Part shown: in pieces, positions 10,099-20,176 of the stretch
How the letters are laid out: the number at the start of each line of letters is the position of its first letter
Position numbering within the stretch: the first letter of the stretch is position 1
Assembly: GCF_025564085.1 (NCBI RefSeq)
Contig: NZ_JAMGZJ010000071.1
Location: forward strand, 149,254 to 213,253
Length of the DNA stretch: 64,000 bases
Origin: Silvania confinis
GTDB lineage: Bacteria > Pseudomonadota > Gammaproteobacteria > Enterobacterales > Enterobacteriaceae
Reading direction: 5' to 3'
Position numbers and translations under genes: made by a program
The notes under the pieces: model-generated
Databases searched by the model: none
Told to the model about the DNA's origin: nothing
Seen by the model: only the letters and a program-made list of their open reading frames with translations

Positions 10099-12108
10099 AT
10101 GCTTACAGTATTCAGGCGGCTACTGGTCTGCCTGCTTTGGCTATGGCTGCCCCTCAGCCAGGCCGCCGACACCGGCTGGCTGCGCGCCGCTGATAATCAG
10201 CACGCCAGCGTCAGGCTACGTGCACAAACCGAAAATAGCGGCGAAACCCGCCTGCTGCTGGATGTTACCCTACAAAAAGGATGGAAGACCTACTGGCGTT
10301 CGCCGGGAGAAGGCGGCATTGCCCCAGCGATAAGCTGGGATCAGCCGTTGGAGGCGGTCTGGCGCTGGCCAACGCCGCAGCGTTTTGACGTAGCGGGGAT
10401 CACCACGCAGGGTTACCACGGCGATGTCAGTTTCCCCATCACTTTGCGCGGGAACCTGCCTGAACGTCTTAGCGGAGTCCTGACGCTATCCACCTGCAGC
10501 AACGTCTGTATTTTGACCGACTATCCCTTTGCATTGGATTTGACGGCGTCTCCTGGCGACGACTTTAGTTACGATTACAGCCGGGCAACAGGCGCACTAC
10601 CGCTCAGCGGCGGTCTAACGTCAGCGCTTAACGCCAGCTACGCCTTTGGAAAACTTACCGTGACGGCACAGCGAAATGCAGGCTGGCAGCAGCCCTCATT
10701 GTTTATTGACAGCATGGACGATGTCGATTTTGGTAAACCCACCTTTTCCGTGCGCAACGACGTGCTCACTGCCACCGTACCCGTGACCGACAGCTGGGGC
10801 GAAACACTCACTACGCTTAGCGGTAAAACCCTGTCGATAGTTCTGGCCGATAGCGGACAGGCACAGGAATCCAGTCTGGTCATCCGGCCGGGCAGCATCA
10901 TCACTACGCCCTCTCTGGGTTGGGTAGTACTGATGGCGCTGTTGGGCGGCCTGATCCTTAACGTGATGCCTTGCGTTCTGCCCGTGCTGGCGATGAAGCT
11001 CGGCACATTGATGCAAACGGAGAACCATGCGCGCGGCCAGGTGCGTCGGCAATTTCTGGCCTCAGTAGCCGGGATTGTCATCTCATTCCTCGCACTGGCG
11101 CTAATGATGACGGTTTTACGCTTAGGCAATCAGGCGCTCGGCTGGGGGATCCAGTTCCAGAACCCGTGGTTTATTGCCGCAATGGCGCTGGTGATGGTGC
11201 TCTTCAGCGCCAGCCTGCTGGGGTTATTTGAGATCCGCCTCCCCTCGGCTGCCAGTACCTTCCTCGCCACGCGCGGTGGTAACGGGCTGGCGGGCCATTT
11301 CTGGCAAGGTGCTTTTGCCACCCTGCTGGCAACCCCCTGCACCGCTCCGTTCCTCGGCACCGCCGTGTCGGTAGCACTGGCAGCGCCGCTCCCGCTCCTG
11401 TGGGGCATCTTCTTCGCGATGGGTATCGGCATGAGTCTGCCCTGGCTTCTTGTTGCAGCCTGGCCGGGACTGGCACAACGATTGCCGCGTCCGGGGCGCT
11501 GGATGAACGTCGTGCGCATCGCGTCAGGGCTGATGATGCTCGGCTCGTCACTGTGGCTGGTAAGCCTGCTGACGGTGCATCTGGGCACCCTGCCCGCCAT
11601 CACGCTGGGCATAGTCGTGATCCTCGTCCTGCTGCTGCTGACGGCCTGGCGCTACCGCTGGCAAACGGCACTGCACGCCGGGGCGTTAGCCCTTGTGTTT
11701 GCAGGTGCTGTCGCGTTTGCTACCGGCTCCGATGGGGAAAACCCCCGTCGCGATCGGGTGAACTGGCAGCCGCTTAGCGAGCAGTCGATTGCCCGGGCGC
11801 TGGCAGAGAACAAGCGGGTATTTGTCGACGTCACCGCCGACTGGTGCGTGACCTGCAAAGCCAATAAATACAACGTGCTGCTGCGCGACGACGTGCAGGA
11901 TGCGCTTTCAGCCCCGGATATCGTTGCTCTGCGCGGCGACTGGAGCCGTCCCTCTGCCAGCATAAGCCAGTTCTTAACCACGCGCGGCAGCGCCGCCGTG
12001 CCGTTTAACCAGATTTACGGACCCGGGTTAGCGCAGGGCCATGTGTTGCCTGCATTATTAAGCCGCGAAGCGGTTATTACCACTTTGTCCGATGCGAAAG
12101 GAAAATAA
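10099..12108 (+). CDS. scsB: Membrane thiol reductase ScsB (DsbD-like)
   Basis: ScsB passes electrons from the cytosolic thioredoxin pool across the inner membrane to periplasmic ScsC. The 669 aa protein has a signal peptide (about 1-22), an N-terminal periplasmic domain with C133 and C137, and a DsbD-like membrane domain. That domain carries C292 (VMPCVLPVL) and C414 (ATPCTAPFLG). A C-terminal thioredoxin-like domain has CVTC at 583-586. The three cysteine pairs match the relay seen in DsbD/ScsB proteins. It is 48 bp after scsA and 1 bp before scsC. Confidence 0.93.
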   Translation: MLTVFRRLLVCLLWLWLPLSQAADTGWLRAADNQHASVRLRAQTENSGETRLLLDVTLQKGWKTYWRSPGEGGIAPAISWDQPLEAVWRWPTPQRFDVAGITTQGYHGDVSFPITLRGNLPERLSGVLTLSTCSNVCILTDYPFALDLTASPGDDFSYDYSRATGALPLSGGLTSALNASYAFGKLTVTAQRNAGWQQPSLFIDSMDDVDFGKPTFSVRNDVLTATVPVTDSWGETLTTLSGKTLSIVLADSGQAQESSLVIRPGSIITTPSLGWVVLMALLGGLILNVMPCVLPVLAMKLGTLMQTENHARGQVRRQFLASVAGIVISFLALALMMTVLRLGNQALGWGIQFQNPWFIAAMALVMVLFSASLLGLFEIRLPSAASTFLATRGGNGLAGHFWQGAFATLLATPCTAPFLGTAVSVALAAPLPLLWGIFFAMGIGMSLPWLLVAAWPGLAQRLPRPGRWMNVVRIASGLMMLGSSLWLVSLLTVHLGTLPAITLGIVVILVLLLLTAWRYRWQTALHAGALALVFAGAVAFATGSDGENPRRDRVNWQPLSEQSIARALAENKRVFVDVTADWCVTCKANKYNVLLRDDVQDALSAPDIVALRGDWSRPSASISQFLTTRGSAAVPFNQIYGPGLAQGHVLPALLSREAVITTLSDAKGK

Positions 12109-12109
12109 C

Positions 12110-12712
12110 ATGCGAGCCTTTGTTGCTTTACTGCTGCTGTCTTTATCAACGCTCAGTTTCGCTGCCCCATCAGCTCACTCTTCCAGTGACCAGCTGGCAG
12201 AACTGCTGTTTAACGACCCCAATAGTCCGCGCACCGGAGCCAAAGAACCGAAGCTGACCATTGTCTCTTTCACTGATTACAACTGTCCTTACTGTAAGCA
12301 GTTCGATCCAATGCTGGAGAAAATCGTACATGACAACCCCGACGTGCAGCTCATCATTAAGCTGCTGCCATTCAAGGGGAAAAGCTCGGTGAATGCAGCT
12401 AAAACGGCGCTTTCAACATGGCGTCAACAGCCTGATAAGTTCTGGTCGTTGCACCAGCGGTTAATGATGAAAAAGGGATATCACGATGATGCCAGCATCG
12501 CAGCCGCACAGGTGAAGACCACGACGGACGGCATCAGGACGGATGAAAAAACAATGGACTCCCTGAAGATGAATCTGATCCTCTCACAGGTGCTTAATAT
12601 TCAGGGTACCCCGGCCACCATCATCGGCGACCAGATGGTCGCCGGGGCGATCCCTTATGATGAACTGGAGGCGCTGGTGAAAGCACAGCTGGCAAAAGCA
12701 CGTGGCAAATAA
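12110..12712 (+). CDS. scsC: Periplasmic thiol-disulfide oxidoreductase ScsC
   Basis: ScsC is a DsbA-like thioredoxin-fold protein of the periplasm that protects cysteine proteins under copper stress. From the start at 12110 it has 200 aa with a signal peptide of about 19 residues ending FAAPS. CPYC is at residues 59-62 (TDYNCPYCKQF). The cis-Pro loop (GTPATIIG) lies near the C-terminus. It begins one base after the scsB stop, so translation is coupled, and its end overlaps the scsD start. Its redox partner is expected to be ScsB. Confidence 0.93.
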   Translation: MRAFVALLLLSLSTLSFAAPSAHSSSDQLAELLFNDPNSPRTGAKEPKLTIVSFTDYNCPYCKQFDPMLEKIVHDNPDVQLIIKLLPFKGKSSVNAAKTALSTWRQQPDKFWSLHQRLMMKKGYHDDASIAAAQVKTTTDGIRTDEKTMDSLKMNLILSQVLNIQGTPATIIGDQMVAGAIPYDELEALVKAQLAKARGK

Positions 12713-13202
12713 AGCGATGCGCCTGCTGCGCGAACTGGCCCTGTGGCTGATGATAGGCGTTGCCTTAAGCGCGGGGGTGGATTTTTTCCGCCAGCCCGCG
12801 CTGCCGCAAAATTTCTCCACAACGTCGCTGCACACCCTGGACGGTCAACCCGTTAATCTGACCGCCATGAGCGAACAGCGTCCACTGCTGGTCTACGTCT
12901 GGGCAACCTGGTGTGGCGTATGCCGCTACACCACGCCATCCGTGGCGGCGCTTGCCGCAGAGGGTGGCAACGTGATGTCGGTGGCGCTGCGCTCTGGCGA
13001 TAACGCCACGCTGGAAACGTGGCTGGCGAAAAAGAAGATGGCGTTGCCGACGGTTAATGACGCCAGCGGTGAACTGGCTCGCCAGTGGGATGTGCAGGTC
13101 ACGCCAACCCTGGTGGTGATTTCTCACGGTGAAGTGAAATCAATTACCACCGGCTGGACCAGCGTCTGGGAAATGCGCCTGAGGCTGTGGCTGGCGTCGT
13201 AG
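12702..13202 (+). CDS. scsD: Membrane-anchored thioredoxin-like protein ScsD
   Basis: This TlpA/ResA-like protein of 166 aa has one N-terminal membrane helix (about 11-25) and a periplasmic thioredoxin domain with WATWCGVC, C71 and C74. A cis-Pro loop VTPTLVV follows. The GTG at 12702 overlaps the scsC stop by 11 bp. An ATG at 12717 is an equally plausible start and would shorten it by five residues. It closes the scs operon and ends 2 bp from the convergent ygfF stop. Confidence 0.9.
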   Translation: MANKAMRLLRELALWLMIGVALSAGVDFFRQPALPQNFSTTSLHTLDGQPVNLTAMSEQRPLLVYVWATWCGVCRYTTPSVAALAAEGGNVMSVALRSGDNATLETWLAKKKMALPTVNDASGELARQWDVQVTPTLVVISHGEVKSITTGWTSVWEMRLRLWLAS

Positions 13203-13204
13203 CG

Positions 13205-13948
13205 TTACTTACCGCCAGCCAGCTCCAGGAAGCTGCCGGTCACATAGGAGGCTTTGTCGCTCAGCAGCCAGGAAATGGCCTGGGCGACTTCCTCTGGCTG
13301 CCCGCCGCGCTGCATTGGCAGGACAGATTTCAGGCGATCCACACGCCCGGGTTCCCCGCCAGAGGCATGGATTTCAGTATAAATCAGCCCTGGCCGCACG
13401 CAGTTGACCCGAATACCCTGCGCCGCCACCTCCAGCGATAAGCCGGTCGTCAGGGAATCGACAGCCCCTTTCGACGCCGCGTAATCCACGTATTCCCCCG
13501 GCGCGCCGAGGCGCGAAGCCGCAGAAGAGACGTTCACAATCGCCCCGCCTTTGCCGCCATGCTTGAGCGCCATCCGCTTCACCGCTTCGCGACAACAGAG
13601 GAAGTAGCCCGTGACATTGGTGGCCAGTACACGGTTGATCCGCTCGGCGGAGAGGTTTTCGATGGTGCTTTGCTCGAACAGGATCCCCGCGTTATTGACC
13701 AGCGCGATAAGCGGCTCGCCTTCACGGTCGAGGCTGTCGAACATCGCCAGCACCTGCGCTTCATCGCTGATATCCGCCCGTACCGCAAAAGCTTTACCAC
13801 CTTCTTCGACAATGTGATGAATAACATCTGTCGCAGCTTTAATGTTGTGGTGGTAGTTCACCGCCACGGTGTAGCCCTCGCGGGCCAGTTCCAGCGCGGT
13901 GGCTTTGCCGATCCCCCGGCTGGCCCCGGTTACAAGTGCAATTGCCAT
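13205..13948 (-). CDS. ygfF: Short-chain dehydrogenase/reductase YgfF
   Basis: This is a classical SDR of 247 aa. The cofactor motif TGASRGIG is at residues 7-14, NNAG at 85-88, and the catalytic serine near 142. The YAASK motif gives Y156 and K160. The start at 13948 (MAIALVTG) is preceded by a good GGGAG site; a longer open frame upstream lacks one. It matches E. coli YgfF over its length, including the C-terminal ELAGGK. The substrate is unknown; a sugar or alcohol is typical of the family. It lies between scs and gcvP. Confidence 0.9.
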   Translation of the reverse strand: MAIALVTGASRGIGKATALELAREGYTVAVNYHHNIKAATDVIHHIVEEGGKAFAVRADISDEAQVLAMFDSLDREGEPLIALVNNAGILFEQSTIENLSAERINRVLATNVTGYFLCCREAVKRMALKHGGKGGAIVNVSSAASRLGAPGEYVDYAASKGAVDSLTTGLSLEVAAQGIRVNCVRPGLIYTEIHASGGEPGRVDRLKSVLPMQRGGQPEEVAQAISWLLSDKASYVTGSFLELAGGK

Positions 13949-13967
13949 TCCCGATCTCCCCAAAAAT

Positions 13968-14004
13968 AAAAAAAGCCGGGCAGCGCTGATGACGCTCACC
14001 CGGC
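13968..14004 (-). terminator. gcvP terminator (REP-like hairpin)
   Basis: On the - strand a long stem beginning gccgggtgagcgtc and closing with gcgctgcccggc is followed by seven T. It starts 20 bp after the gcvP stop and lies ahead of ygfF. Its sequence is REP-like, so it may serve both as repeat and as terminator of gcvTHP. Confidence 0.75.
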
Positions 14005-14024
14005 CTACAGTCAGATCTTAAGTA

Positions 14025-16898
14025 TTACTGATATTCGCTCATTGGCACACAAGAGCAGAACAGGTTGCGATCGCCGTAGACATCGTCCAGACGTTTCACT
14101 GTCGGCCAGTATTTGTTCGCCACGCCTGCCGGGAAGACGGCCTGCTCGCGGGTGTAACCGTGGTTCCACTCCGCCACCAGCTCATTCTGGGTGTGCGGCG
14201 CATTCACCAGCGGGTTATCTTCCAGTGGCCATTCACCCTGCTTCACGCGGTCGATTTCACTGCGGATGGCCAGCATCGCGTCAATAAAGCGGTCCAGTTC
14301 AACTTTGCTTTCAGACTCGGTTGGCTCAACCATCAGCGTGCCTGCGACCGGGAACGACATCGTCGGTGCGTGGAAACCGTAGTCGATCAGACGCTTGGCA
14401 ATGTCGAGTTCACTGATGCCGGTTTCGTCTTTCAGCGGACGAATATCAAGAATACATTCGTGCGCCACGCGGCCATCGCGACCGGTGTACAGCACCGGAT
14501 ACGCCTCTTTCAGGCGAGTCGCGATGTAGTTCGCATTCAGGATTGCCACCTGGCTGGCCTGCTTCAGCCCTTCCGCACCCATCATGCGAATGTACATCCA
14601 GCTGATTGGCAGAATGGAGGCGCTGCCAAACGGTGCAGCCGACACTGCGCCCTGACGGGTGAGCATCCCTTCGATTTGTACAACGCTGTGACCCGGTACA
14701 AACGGTGCCAGGTGCGCTTTCACGCCGATTGGCCCCATACCCGGACCGCCACCGCCGTGCGGAATGCAGAAGGTTTTGTGCAGGTTCAGGTGCGACACAT
14801 CTGCGCCGATGAAACCTGGGGTGGTGATCCCCACCTGGGCGTTCATGTTGGCACCATCGAGATAAACCTGGCCGCCGTGCTGGTGCACGATTTCGCACAC
14901 TTCACGGATGGTCTCTTCGTACACGCCGTGGGTGGACGGATAGGTCACCATGATGCAGGAGAGTTTGTCCCCGGTCTGCTCTGCTTTGGCACGCAGATCG
15001 GCGAGGTCGATATTGCCGTTTTTATCGCAGGCCACGACCACCACGTCCATGCCCGCCATCTGGGCAGAGGCCGGGTTGGTGCCGTGGGCAGAACTTGGGA
15101 TCAGGCAGATATCGCGATGACCTTCGTTGCGGCTCTCGTGATAGTGGCGGATCGCCAGCAGGCCCGCGTATTCACCCTGCGCGCCAGAGTTTGGCTGCAT
15201 GCAAAGCGCGTCGTAACCGGTCAGTTTCACCAGCCAGTCAGAGAGCTGGTTGATCATCTGATGGTACCCTTCTGCCTGGTCGGCCGGGCAGAACGGGTGT
15301 AGCTCGGCGAATTCCGGCCAGGTGATCGGGATCATCTCAGCGGCGGCGTTCAGCTTCATGGTGCATGAACCCAGCGGGATCATCGCCTGATTCAGGGCCA
15401 GATCTTTGCGCTCCAGCGAGTGCATGTAACGCATCATTTCGGTTTCGCTGTGGTAACGATTGAACACCGGATGGGCCAGAATCGCATCGTCACGCAGCAT
15501 GTTGGCCTGAATAGAGCAGCTGTCGTGCGCCACCTCTTTATCGAGGGCGTCTACATTCAGACCGTGGCCGTCACCCAGCAGAACGCTGAACAGCGCCGCG
15601 ACATCTTCGCGGGTGGTGGTTTCGTCCAGAGTGATGCTCACTGCATTCAGGATATCGCTGCGCAGGTTGATTTCTGCAGCTTCGGCACGTGCCAGCACCG
15701 CCGCTTTGTCAGCAACTTCAACACACAGGGTATCGAAGAAGTGTGCGTGACGCAGTTTCTGGCCTTTTTGCTGCAGTCCACAGGCCAGAATGTCAGCCAG
15801 ACGGTGAATGCGGCTGGCGATACGCTTCAGGCCAACCGGGCCGTGGTAGACAGCGTACAGGCTGGCGATGTTAGCCAGCAGAACCTGAGAGGTACAGATG
15901 TTGGAGTTCGCTTTCTCGCGACGAATGTGCTGCTCGCGGGTCTGCATCGCCATGCGCAACGCGGTGTTACCGGCGGCATCTTTCGATACGCCGATAATGC
16001 GGCCTGGCATGGAGCGTTTGAATTCATCTTTGCCGGCAAAGAAGGCCGCGTGCGGGCCACCGTAGCCCATTGGCACGCCGAAGCGTTGTGCAGAGCCGAA
16101 CACGATGTCCGCACCCTGTTTGCCAGGAGAGGTTAACAGCACCAGCGCCATAAAATCGGCTGCCACGCTGACCACAATTTTACGTGCTTTCAGCTCGGCA
16201 ATCAGCTTGCTATAGTCGTGGACTTCACCGGTGGTGCCGACCTGCTGAAGCAGCACGCCGAACACATCCTGGTGATCCAGCACTTTTTCAGCATCATCAA
16301 CAATCACTTCAAAGCCAAAGGTTTCGGCGCGAGTGCGCACCACGTCCAGAGTTTGCGGGTGAATGTCCGCAGCAACAAAGAAACGGTTCGCCCCTTTCAG
16401 TTTGCTGACGCGTTTTGCCATCGCCATGGCTTCGGCACCCGCCGTGGCTTCGTCCAGCAGAGACGCAGAGGCGATGTCGAGGCCGGTCAGATCCAGCGTC
16501 ACCTGCTGGAAGTTCAGCAGCGCTTCCAGACGACCCTGCGAGACTTCTGGCTGATACGGGGTGTATGCGGTGTACCAGCCCGGGTTCTCCAGCATATTAC
16601 GCAGAATAACAGGAGGTAACTGCACGTTGGTGTAGCCCATGCCAATGTAAGACTTAAAGCGCTTATTAAGGCTGGCGATGCCTTTCAGCTCTGCCAGCGC
16701 AGCGTATTCGGTTGTCGCGTCACCCACCTGCGGCGGAGCAGCAAGCTGAATGTCTTTCGGCACGATCTGCGAAATCAGTGCGTTTAACGAATCCGCGCCA
16801 ACCGTGTTCAGCATCTCCTGCTGTTGCTGAGCATCCGGCCCAATGTGACGTTCAATAAAAGCGCCACGGTTTTCAAGCTGGCTTAAAGTCTGTGTCAT
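14025..16898 (-). CDS. gcvP: Glycine dehydrogenase (decarboxylating), P protein
   Basis: The P protein decarboxylates glycine with pyridoxal phosphate and loads the aminomethyl group onto the lipoyl arm of GcvH. At 957 aa it equals the E. coli length. The PLP-binding lysine lies in [18 protein letters not shown], at about residue 705-710, with the glycine-rich stretch just after it. Both halves of the duplicated aminotransferase-like fold are present. It is the last gene of gcvTHP, 127 bp after gcvH, with a REP element in that gap. Confidence 0.98.
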   Translation of the reverse strand: MTQTLSQLENRGAFIERHIGPDAQQQQEMLNTVGADSLNALISQIVPKDIQLAAPPQVGDATTEYAALAELKGIASLNKRFKSYIGMGYTNVQLPPVILRNMLENPGWYTAYTPYQPEVSQGRLEALLNFQQVTLDLTGLDIASASLLDEATAGAEAMAMAKRVSKLKGANRFFVAADIHPQTLDVVRTRAETFGFEVIVDDAEKVLDHQDVFGVLLQQVGTTGEVHDYSKLIAELKARKIVVSVAADFMALVLLTSPGKQGADIVFGSAQRFGVPMGYGGPHAAFFAGKDEFKRSMPGRIIGVSKDAAGNTALRMAMQTREQHIRREKANSNICTSQVLLANIASLYAVYHGPVGLKRIASRIHRLADILACGLQQKGQKLRHAHFFDTLCVEVADKAAVLARAEAAEINLRSDILNAVSITLDETTTREDVAALFSVLLGDGHGLNVDALDKEVAHDSCSIQANMLRDDAILAHPVFNRYHSETEMMRYMHSLERKDLALNQAMIPLGSCTMKLNAAAEMIPITWPEFAELHPFCPADQAEGYHQMINQLSDWLVKLTGYDALCMQPNSGAQGEYAGLLAIRHYHESRNEGHRDICLIPSSAHGTNPASAQMAGMDVVVVACDKNGNIDLADLRAKAEQTGDKLSCIMVTYPSTHGVYEETIREVCEIVHQHGGQVYLDGANMNAQVGITTPGFIGADVSHLNLHKTFCIPHGGGGPGMGPIGVKAHLAPFVPGHSVVQIEGMLTRQGAVSAAPFGSASILPISWMYIRMMGAEGLKQASQVAILNANYIATRLKEAYPVLYTGRDGRVAHECILDIRPLKDETGISELDIAKRLIDYGFHAPTMSFPVAGTLMVEPTESESKVELDRFIDAMLAIRSEIDRVKQGEWPLEDNPLVNAPHTQNELVAEWNHGYTREQAVFPAGVANKYWPTVKRLDDVYGDRNLFCSCVPMSEYQ

Positions 16899-16949
16899 GA
16901 GCGATGGTTCCTGAAACGTGCAGTGAATCGTAGTTGTATGTAACTCTGT

Positions 16950-17022
16950 TGCCCGGTGGCGCTAACGCTTACCGGGCCTACGTTGACCTGTAGGCCGGAT
17001 AAGCGCAGCGCCATCCGGCATA
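16950..17022. repeat. REP/BIME element between gcvH and gcvP
   Basis: Two inverted GC-rich units, one at 16951-16980 (gcccggtggcgctaacgc ... accgggc) and one at 16990-17020 (taggccggataagcgc ... gccatccggc), occupy the gcvH-gcvP gap. As in other enterics, such an element may adjust relative expression within the operon by protecting the upstream message. Confidence 0.75.
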
Positions 17023-17025
17023 ACA

Positions 17026-17415
17026 TTACTCGTCTTCTAACAGTGCTTCGTATGCTGTGGCATCCAGCAGCGCGGCAACTTCCGCTTCATCGCTGGCTTT
17101 GATTTTAAAGATCCAGCCTTCGCCATACGGCTCGCTGTTGACCAGCTCCGGGGAGTCGCTCAGCGCGTCGTTGACCGCCACGATTTCACCGCCGACGGGT
17201 GCGTAAATATCGGAAGCCGCTTTAACCGACTCGGCTACAGCGCAGTCGTCGCCAGCGGTCACGGTGGCGCCAACGTCTGGCAGATCCACGAAGACCATGT
17301 CACCCAACAGCTCTTGCGCATGTTCGGTGATCCCGACGGTGTAAGTGCCGTCGGCTTCTTTGCGCAGCCACTCGTGTTCTTTGCTGTATTTCAGTTCTGC
17401 TGGCACATTGCTCAT
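17026..17415 (-). CDS. gcvH: Glycine cleavage system H protein
   Basis: GcvH is the lipoyl carrier that shuttles the aminomethyl intermediate between GcvP, GcvT and the lipoamide dehydrogenase. The 129 aa protein has the lipoylation lysine K65 in [13 protein letters not shown]. It lies 24 bp after gcvT with a good AGGAG site before its start. Confidence 0.98.
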   Translation of the reverse strand: MSNVPAELKYSKEHEWLRKEADGTYTVGITEHAQELLGDMVFVDLPDVGATVTAGDDCAVAESVKAASDIYAPVGGEIVAVNDALSDSPELVNSEPYGEGWIFKIKASDEAEVAALLDATAYEALLEDE

Positions 17416-17439
17416 TGAATTTCTCCTGATAAAAAAGGT

Positions 17440-18534
17440 TTAAGCGACCGGTTTACCGGCGCGAACAAAAATCGGTTTGGTGACGCGGACCGGCATTTCG
17501 CGGTTGCGGATCTGCACCACGGCAGTCTCGCCAATACCCGCCGGAACGCGCGCCAGTGCAACACTGTAGCCCAGCGTCGGGGAGAAGGTGCCGCTGGTGA
17601 TCACCCCTTCGCGATGATTGCCATTCGCATCGGTGAAGCGTACCGGCAGTTCGCCGCGCAGCACGCCTTTCTCGGTCATCACCAGGCCGACCAGCTGATC
17701 GGTGCCCCGCTCACGCTGCAGTTCCAGCGCTTCGCGGCCAATAAAATCACGATCGGCCGGTTCCCACGCAATGGTCCAGCCCATATTGGCCGCCAGCGGG
17801 GAAACACCTTCGTCCATTTCCTGACCGTATAAATTCATTCCGGCTTCCAGACGCAGCGTATCGCGCGCGCCCAGGCCTGCCGGTTTAACACCGGCTTCCA
17901 CCAGCGCACGCCAGAAATCGGCCGCTTTTTCGTTTGGCATCGCAATCTCAAAGCCCGCTTCACCGGTATAGCCGGTGGTGGCCACAAACAGATCGCCCGC
18001 CTGCACGCCAAAGAACGGCTTCATGCCTTCAGTGGCTTGACGCTGCTCGTCGCTGAACAGCGTGGCCGCTTTCGCCTGCGCGTTCGGCCCCTGCACCGCA
18101 ATCAGCGACAGGTCGTCACGAACGGTGATCTCAATAGCGAAGGGTTCTGCGTGTTGGGTGATCCAGGAGAGGTCTTTTTCGCGGGTGGCGGAGTTAACAA
18201 CGAGGCGGAAGAAATCATCTGTCAGGTAATAAACGATCAGGTCGTCGATTACCCCACCGGAAGCATTGAGCATCCCGCTGTACAGCGCTTTGCCGGGCTT
18301 AGTCAGCTTCGCCACGTCGTTCGCCAGCAGATAGCGTAAAAACTCCCGGGTGCGACTGCCGTGTAAGTCGACAATGGTCATGTGGGAGACGTCGAACATA
18401 CCGGCATCGGTGCGCACCGCGTGGTGCTCATCAATCTGGGAGCCATAATGCAGCGGCATCATCCAACCGTGGAAGTCGACCATGCGTGCGCCGCATAAGG
18501 TGTGTTGTTCGTATAAAGGCGTCTGTTGAGCCAT
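17440..18534 (-). CDS. gcvT: Aminomethyltransferase, T protein
   Basis: GcvT transfers the methylene unit from GcvH to tetrahydrofolate and releases ammonia. The 364 aa protein starts [12 protein letters not shown] and shows the folate-binding GcvT fold, with the conserved DVSHM segment near residue 48 and the C-terminal barrel ([10 protein letters not shown]). It is the first gene of gcvTHP, behind a long regulatory region with GcvA boxes. Confidence 0.98.
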   Translation of the reverse strand: MAQQTPLYEQHTLCGARMVDFHGWMMPLHYGSQIDEHHAVRTDAGMFDVSHMTIVDLHGSRTREFLRYLLANDVAKLTKPGKALYSGMLNASGGVIDDLIVYYLTDDFFRLVVNSATREKDLSWITQHAEPFAIEITVRDDLSLIAVQGPNAQAKAATLFSDEQRQATEGMKPFFGVQAGDLFVATTGYTGEAGFEIAMPNEKAADFWRALVEAGVKPAGLGARDTLRLEAGMNLYGQEMDEGVSPLAANMGWTIAWEPADRDFIGREALELQRERGTDQLVGLVMTEKGVLRGELPVRFTDANGNHREGVITSGTFSPTLGYSVALARVPAGIGETAVVQIRNREMPVRVTKPIFVRAGKPVA

Positions 18535-18696
18535 CTTGTCCTCATTGAATAAGCAGGGCTGTCTTGTGTTTCATGCCGAAAACTCACCACGAAACCCGGC
18601 ATCGGCCTCACTCCAGCACGCCGACGCAAACGTTCTCTTTTCTCTGAACTTACCACTGAAAACGGTGGTTAACCATAAGACAAAATGGGCCATCAC

Positions 18697-18894
18697 ATTA
18701 GCTTATGACCAAAAACGCCATAAAACAGCACGGAGTTATTCACTATAAAAATGTGAATTACACGATACAAAATCAATGGAATGAGAATGATGTTTAGCTC
18801 AGGATGATATTTAATGTGGCAAAATGCGCGAAATTTCCGTGACATGAAAATAGCGAGATTAGATAATCTAATGCGAAAAAGTCGGTGAAATTAG
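18697..18894 (-). promoter_or_regulatory. GcvA-binding boxes controlling gcvTHP
   Basis: The 427-bp gap between ubiI and gcvT holds four copies of the GcvA core CTAAT/ATTAG: 18697-18701, 18858-18862, 18868-18872 and 18890-18894. One promoter-proximal and one distal cluster, about 160-195 bp apart, reproduce the arrangement known for E. coli gcvTHP. There GcvA at both places, with Lrp bending the DNA between, controls glycine induction. The AT-rich stretch in between is suited to Lrp. Start site and promoter elements were not mapped. Confidence 0.65.
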
Positions 18895-18917
18895 AATATT
18901 TCAAACGAGGAGATTTA

Positions 18918-18935
18918 CCCGGCCGACAGGCCGGG
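18918..18935 (-). terminator. Hairpin after ubiI
   Basis: The 18-bp repeat cccggccgacaggccggg (7-bp perfect stem) lies 27 bp beyond the ubiI stop. It probably ends the ygfB-pepP-ubiH-ubiI transcript ahead of the gcv control region. It has no T-run. Confidence 0.45.
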
Positions 18936-18961
18936 AGAGGAAAGTGTGACGGGGTTCTAAA

Positions 18962-20164
18962 TTAACGTAACCACTCTGGGAGATCGTTCAGCCCCATCGC
19001 CTGACGCAGAAGCTGAGGTTTGACGCCGGGAAGGGTATCCGCCAGCTTCAGACCGAGATCGCGCAGCAGTTTTTTCGCCGGATGAGCACCGGCAAACAGC
19101 TCGCGGAAACCCTGCATCCCCGCCAGCATCAGCGCTGCGCTGTGCTTGCGGCTGCGCTCATAGCGGCGCAGATAAAGATGCTGACCAATATCCTTGCCTT
19201 CTCGGTGCAGACGGCGCAGTTCGTTGACCAATTCCGCTGCGTCCATAAAGCCCAGGTTAACGCCCTGCCCGGCCAGCGGGTGGATGGTGTGGGCTGCATC
19301 GCCAACCAGCGCCAGACGATGTGCAGCGAACTGCCGGGCGTAGCGACCGGTCAGTGGGAAGACCTGACGCTCGCTTTCAACGGCGCAGAGCCCCAGGCGG
19401 TTATCAAACGCCACGCACAGCGCCTGATTGAACTCCTCAACGCTGGCTTCCTGCATCTGCTGCGCATTTTCTGGCGCCAGAGACCAGACGATCGAACAAA
19501 GATGCGGATCGCTGAGCGGTAAGAAAGCCAGGATCCCATCATTGTGAAAAATCTGTCGCGCCACGGCCTGATGCGGCTCGGCCGTGCGGATGGTGGCGAC
19601 CAGTGCATGGTGACGATAGTCCCAGTACGTCAGGGGAATATCGGCTTTATTGCGCAGCCACGAGTTGGCGCCATCAGCACCCACTACCAGCCGGGCCGTC
19701 AACATCTCACCGTTTTGCAGGGTGATAAAGGCGTCGTTTTCACCCCACGCCACCTGCTGCAGCTGCGCGGGGGCAATCAGGGTGACGTCACTGCACTGCT
19801 GCGCTTTTTGCCACAGGGCATGGTGAATGACCGCGTTTTCGATGATATGCCCAAGATGGCTATAGCCCACGCTTTCATCATCAAACGCGATATGACCGAA
19901 GCTGTCTTTGTCCCACACTTCCATGCCGTGATAGCAGCTGGCACGCTGGGCAATAATTTCGGACCAGACGCCAACGCGCGTCAGCAGCTTTTCGCTGGCG
20001 GCGTTGATCGCCGAGACTCTGAGCTCAGGCGGCGCATCGGGAGCGACAGGCTGCGGCTGCTTTTGCTCCAGCACCGCGACGCGCAGACCGCTGCCCTGCA
20101 GACCACAGGCCAGCGCCAGTCCAACCATTCCGCCGCCGACAATGGCGACATCAACATTCTGCAC
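18962..20164 (-). CDS. ubiI: 2-octaprenylphenol C5-hydroxylase UbiI (VisC)
   Basis: UbiI is an aerobic FAD monooxygenase that adds the C5 hydroxyl in ubiquinone synthesis. The 400 aa protein has the N-terminal dinucleotide motif IVGGGMVGLALA (about 8-19). The second FAD motif GDAAHTIHPLAGQG is near residue 285. It follows ubiH by 12 bp on the same strand and is paralogous to it. Confidence 0.95.
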   Translation of the reverse strand: MQNVDVAIVGGGMVGLALACGLQGSGLRVAVLEQKQPQPVAPDAPPELRVSAINAASEKLLTRVGVWSEIIAQRASCYHGMEVWDKDSFGHIAFDDESVGYSHLGHIIENAVIHHALWQKAQQCSDVTLIAPAQLQQVAWGENDAFITLQNGEMLTARLVVGADGANSWLRNKADIPLTYWDYRHHALVATIRTAEPHQAVARQIFHNDGILAFLPLSDPHLCSIVWSLAPENAQQMQEASVEEFNQALCVAFDNRLGLCAVESERQVFPLTGRYARQFAAHRLALVGDAAHTIHPLAGQGVNLGFMDAAELVNELRRLHREGKDIGQHLYLRRYERSRKHSAALMLAGMQGFRELFAGAHPAKKLLRDLGLKLADTLPGVKPQLLRQAMGLNDLPEWLR

Positions 20165-20176
20165 TTTGTTAACTCC

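Noticed and set aside
14160..15302. A 380-codon open frame opposite gcvP
   Set aside because: It lies entirely within gcvP on the other strand with no recognisable domain, and is a by-product of gcvP codon use.
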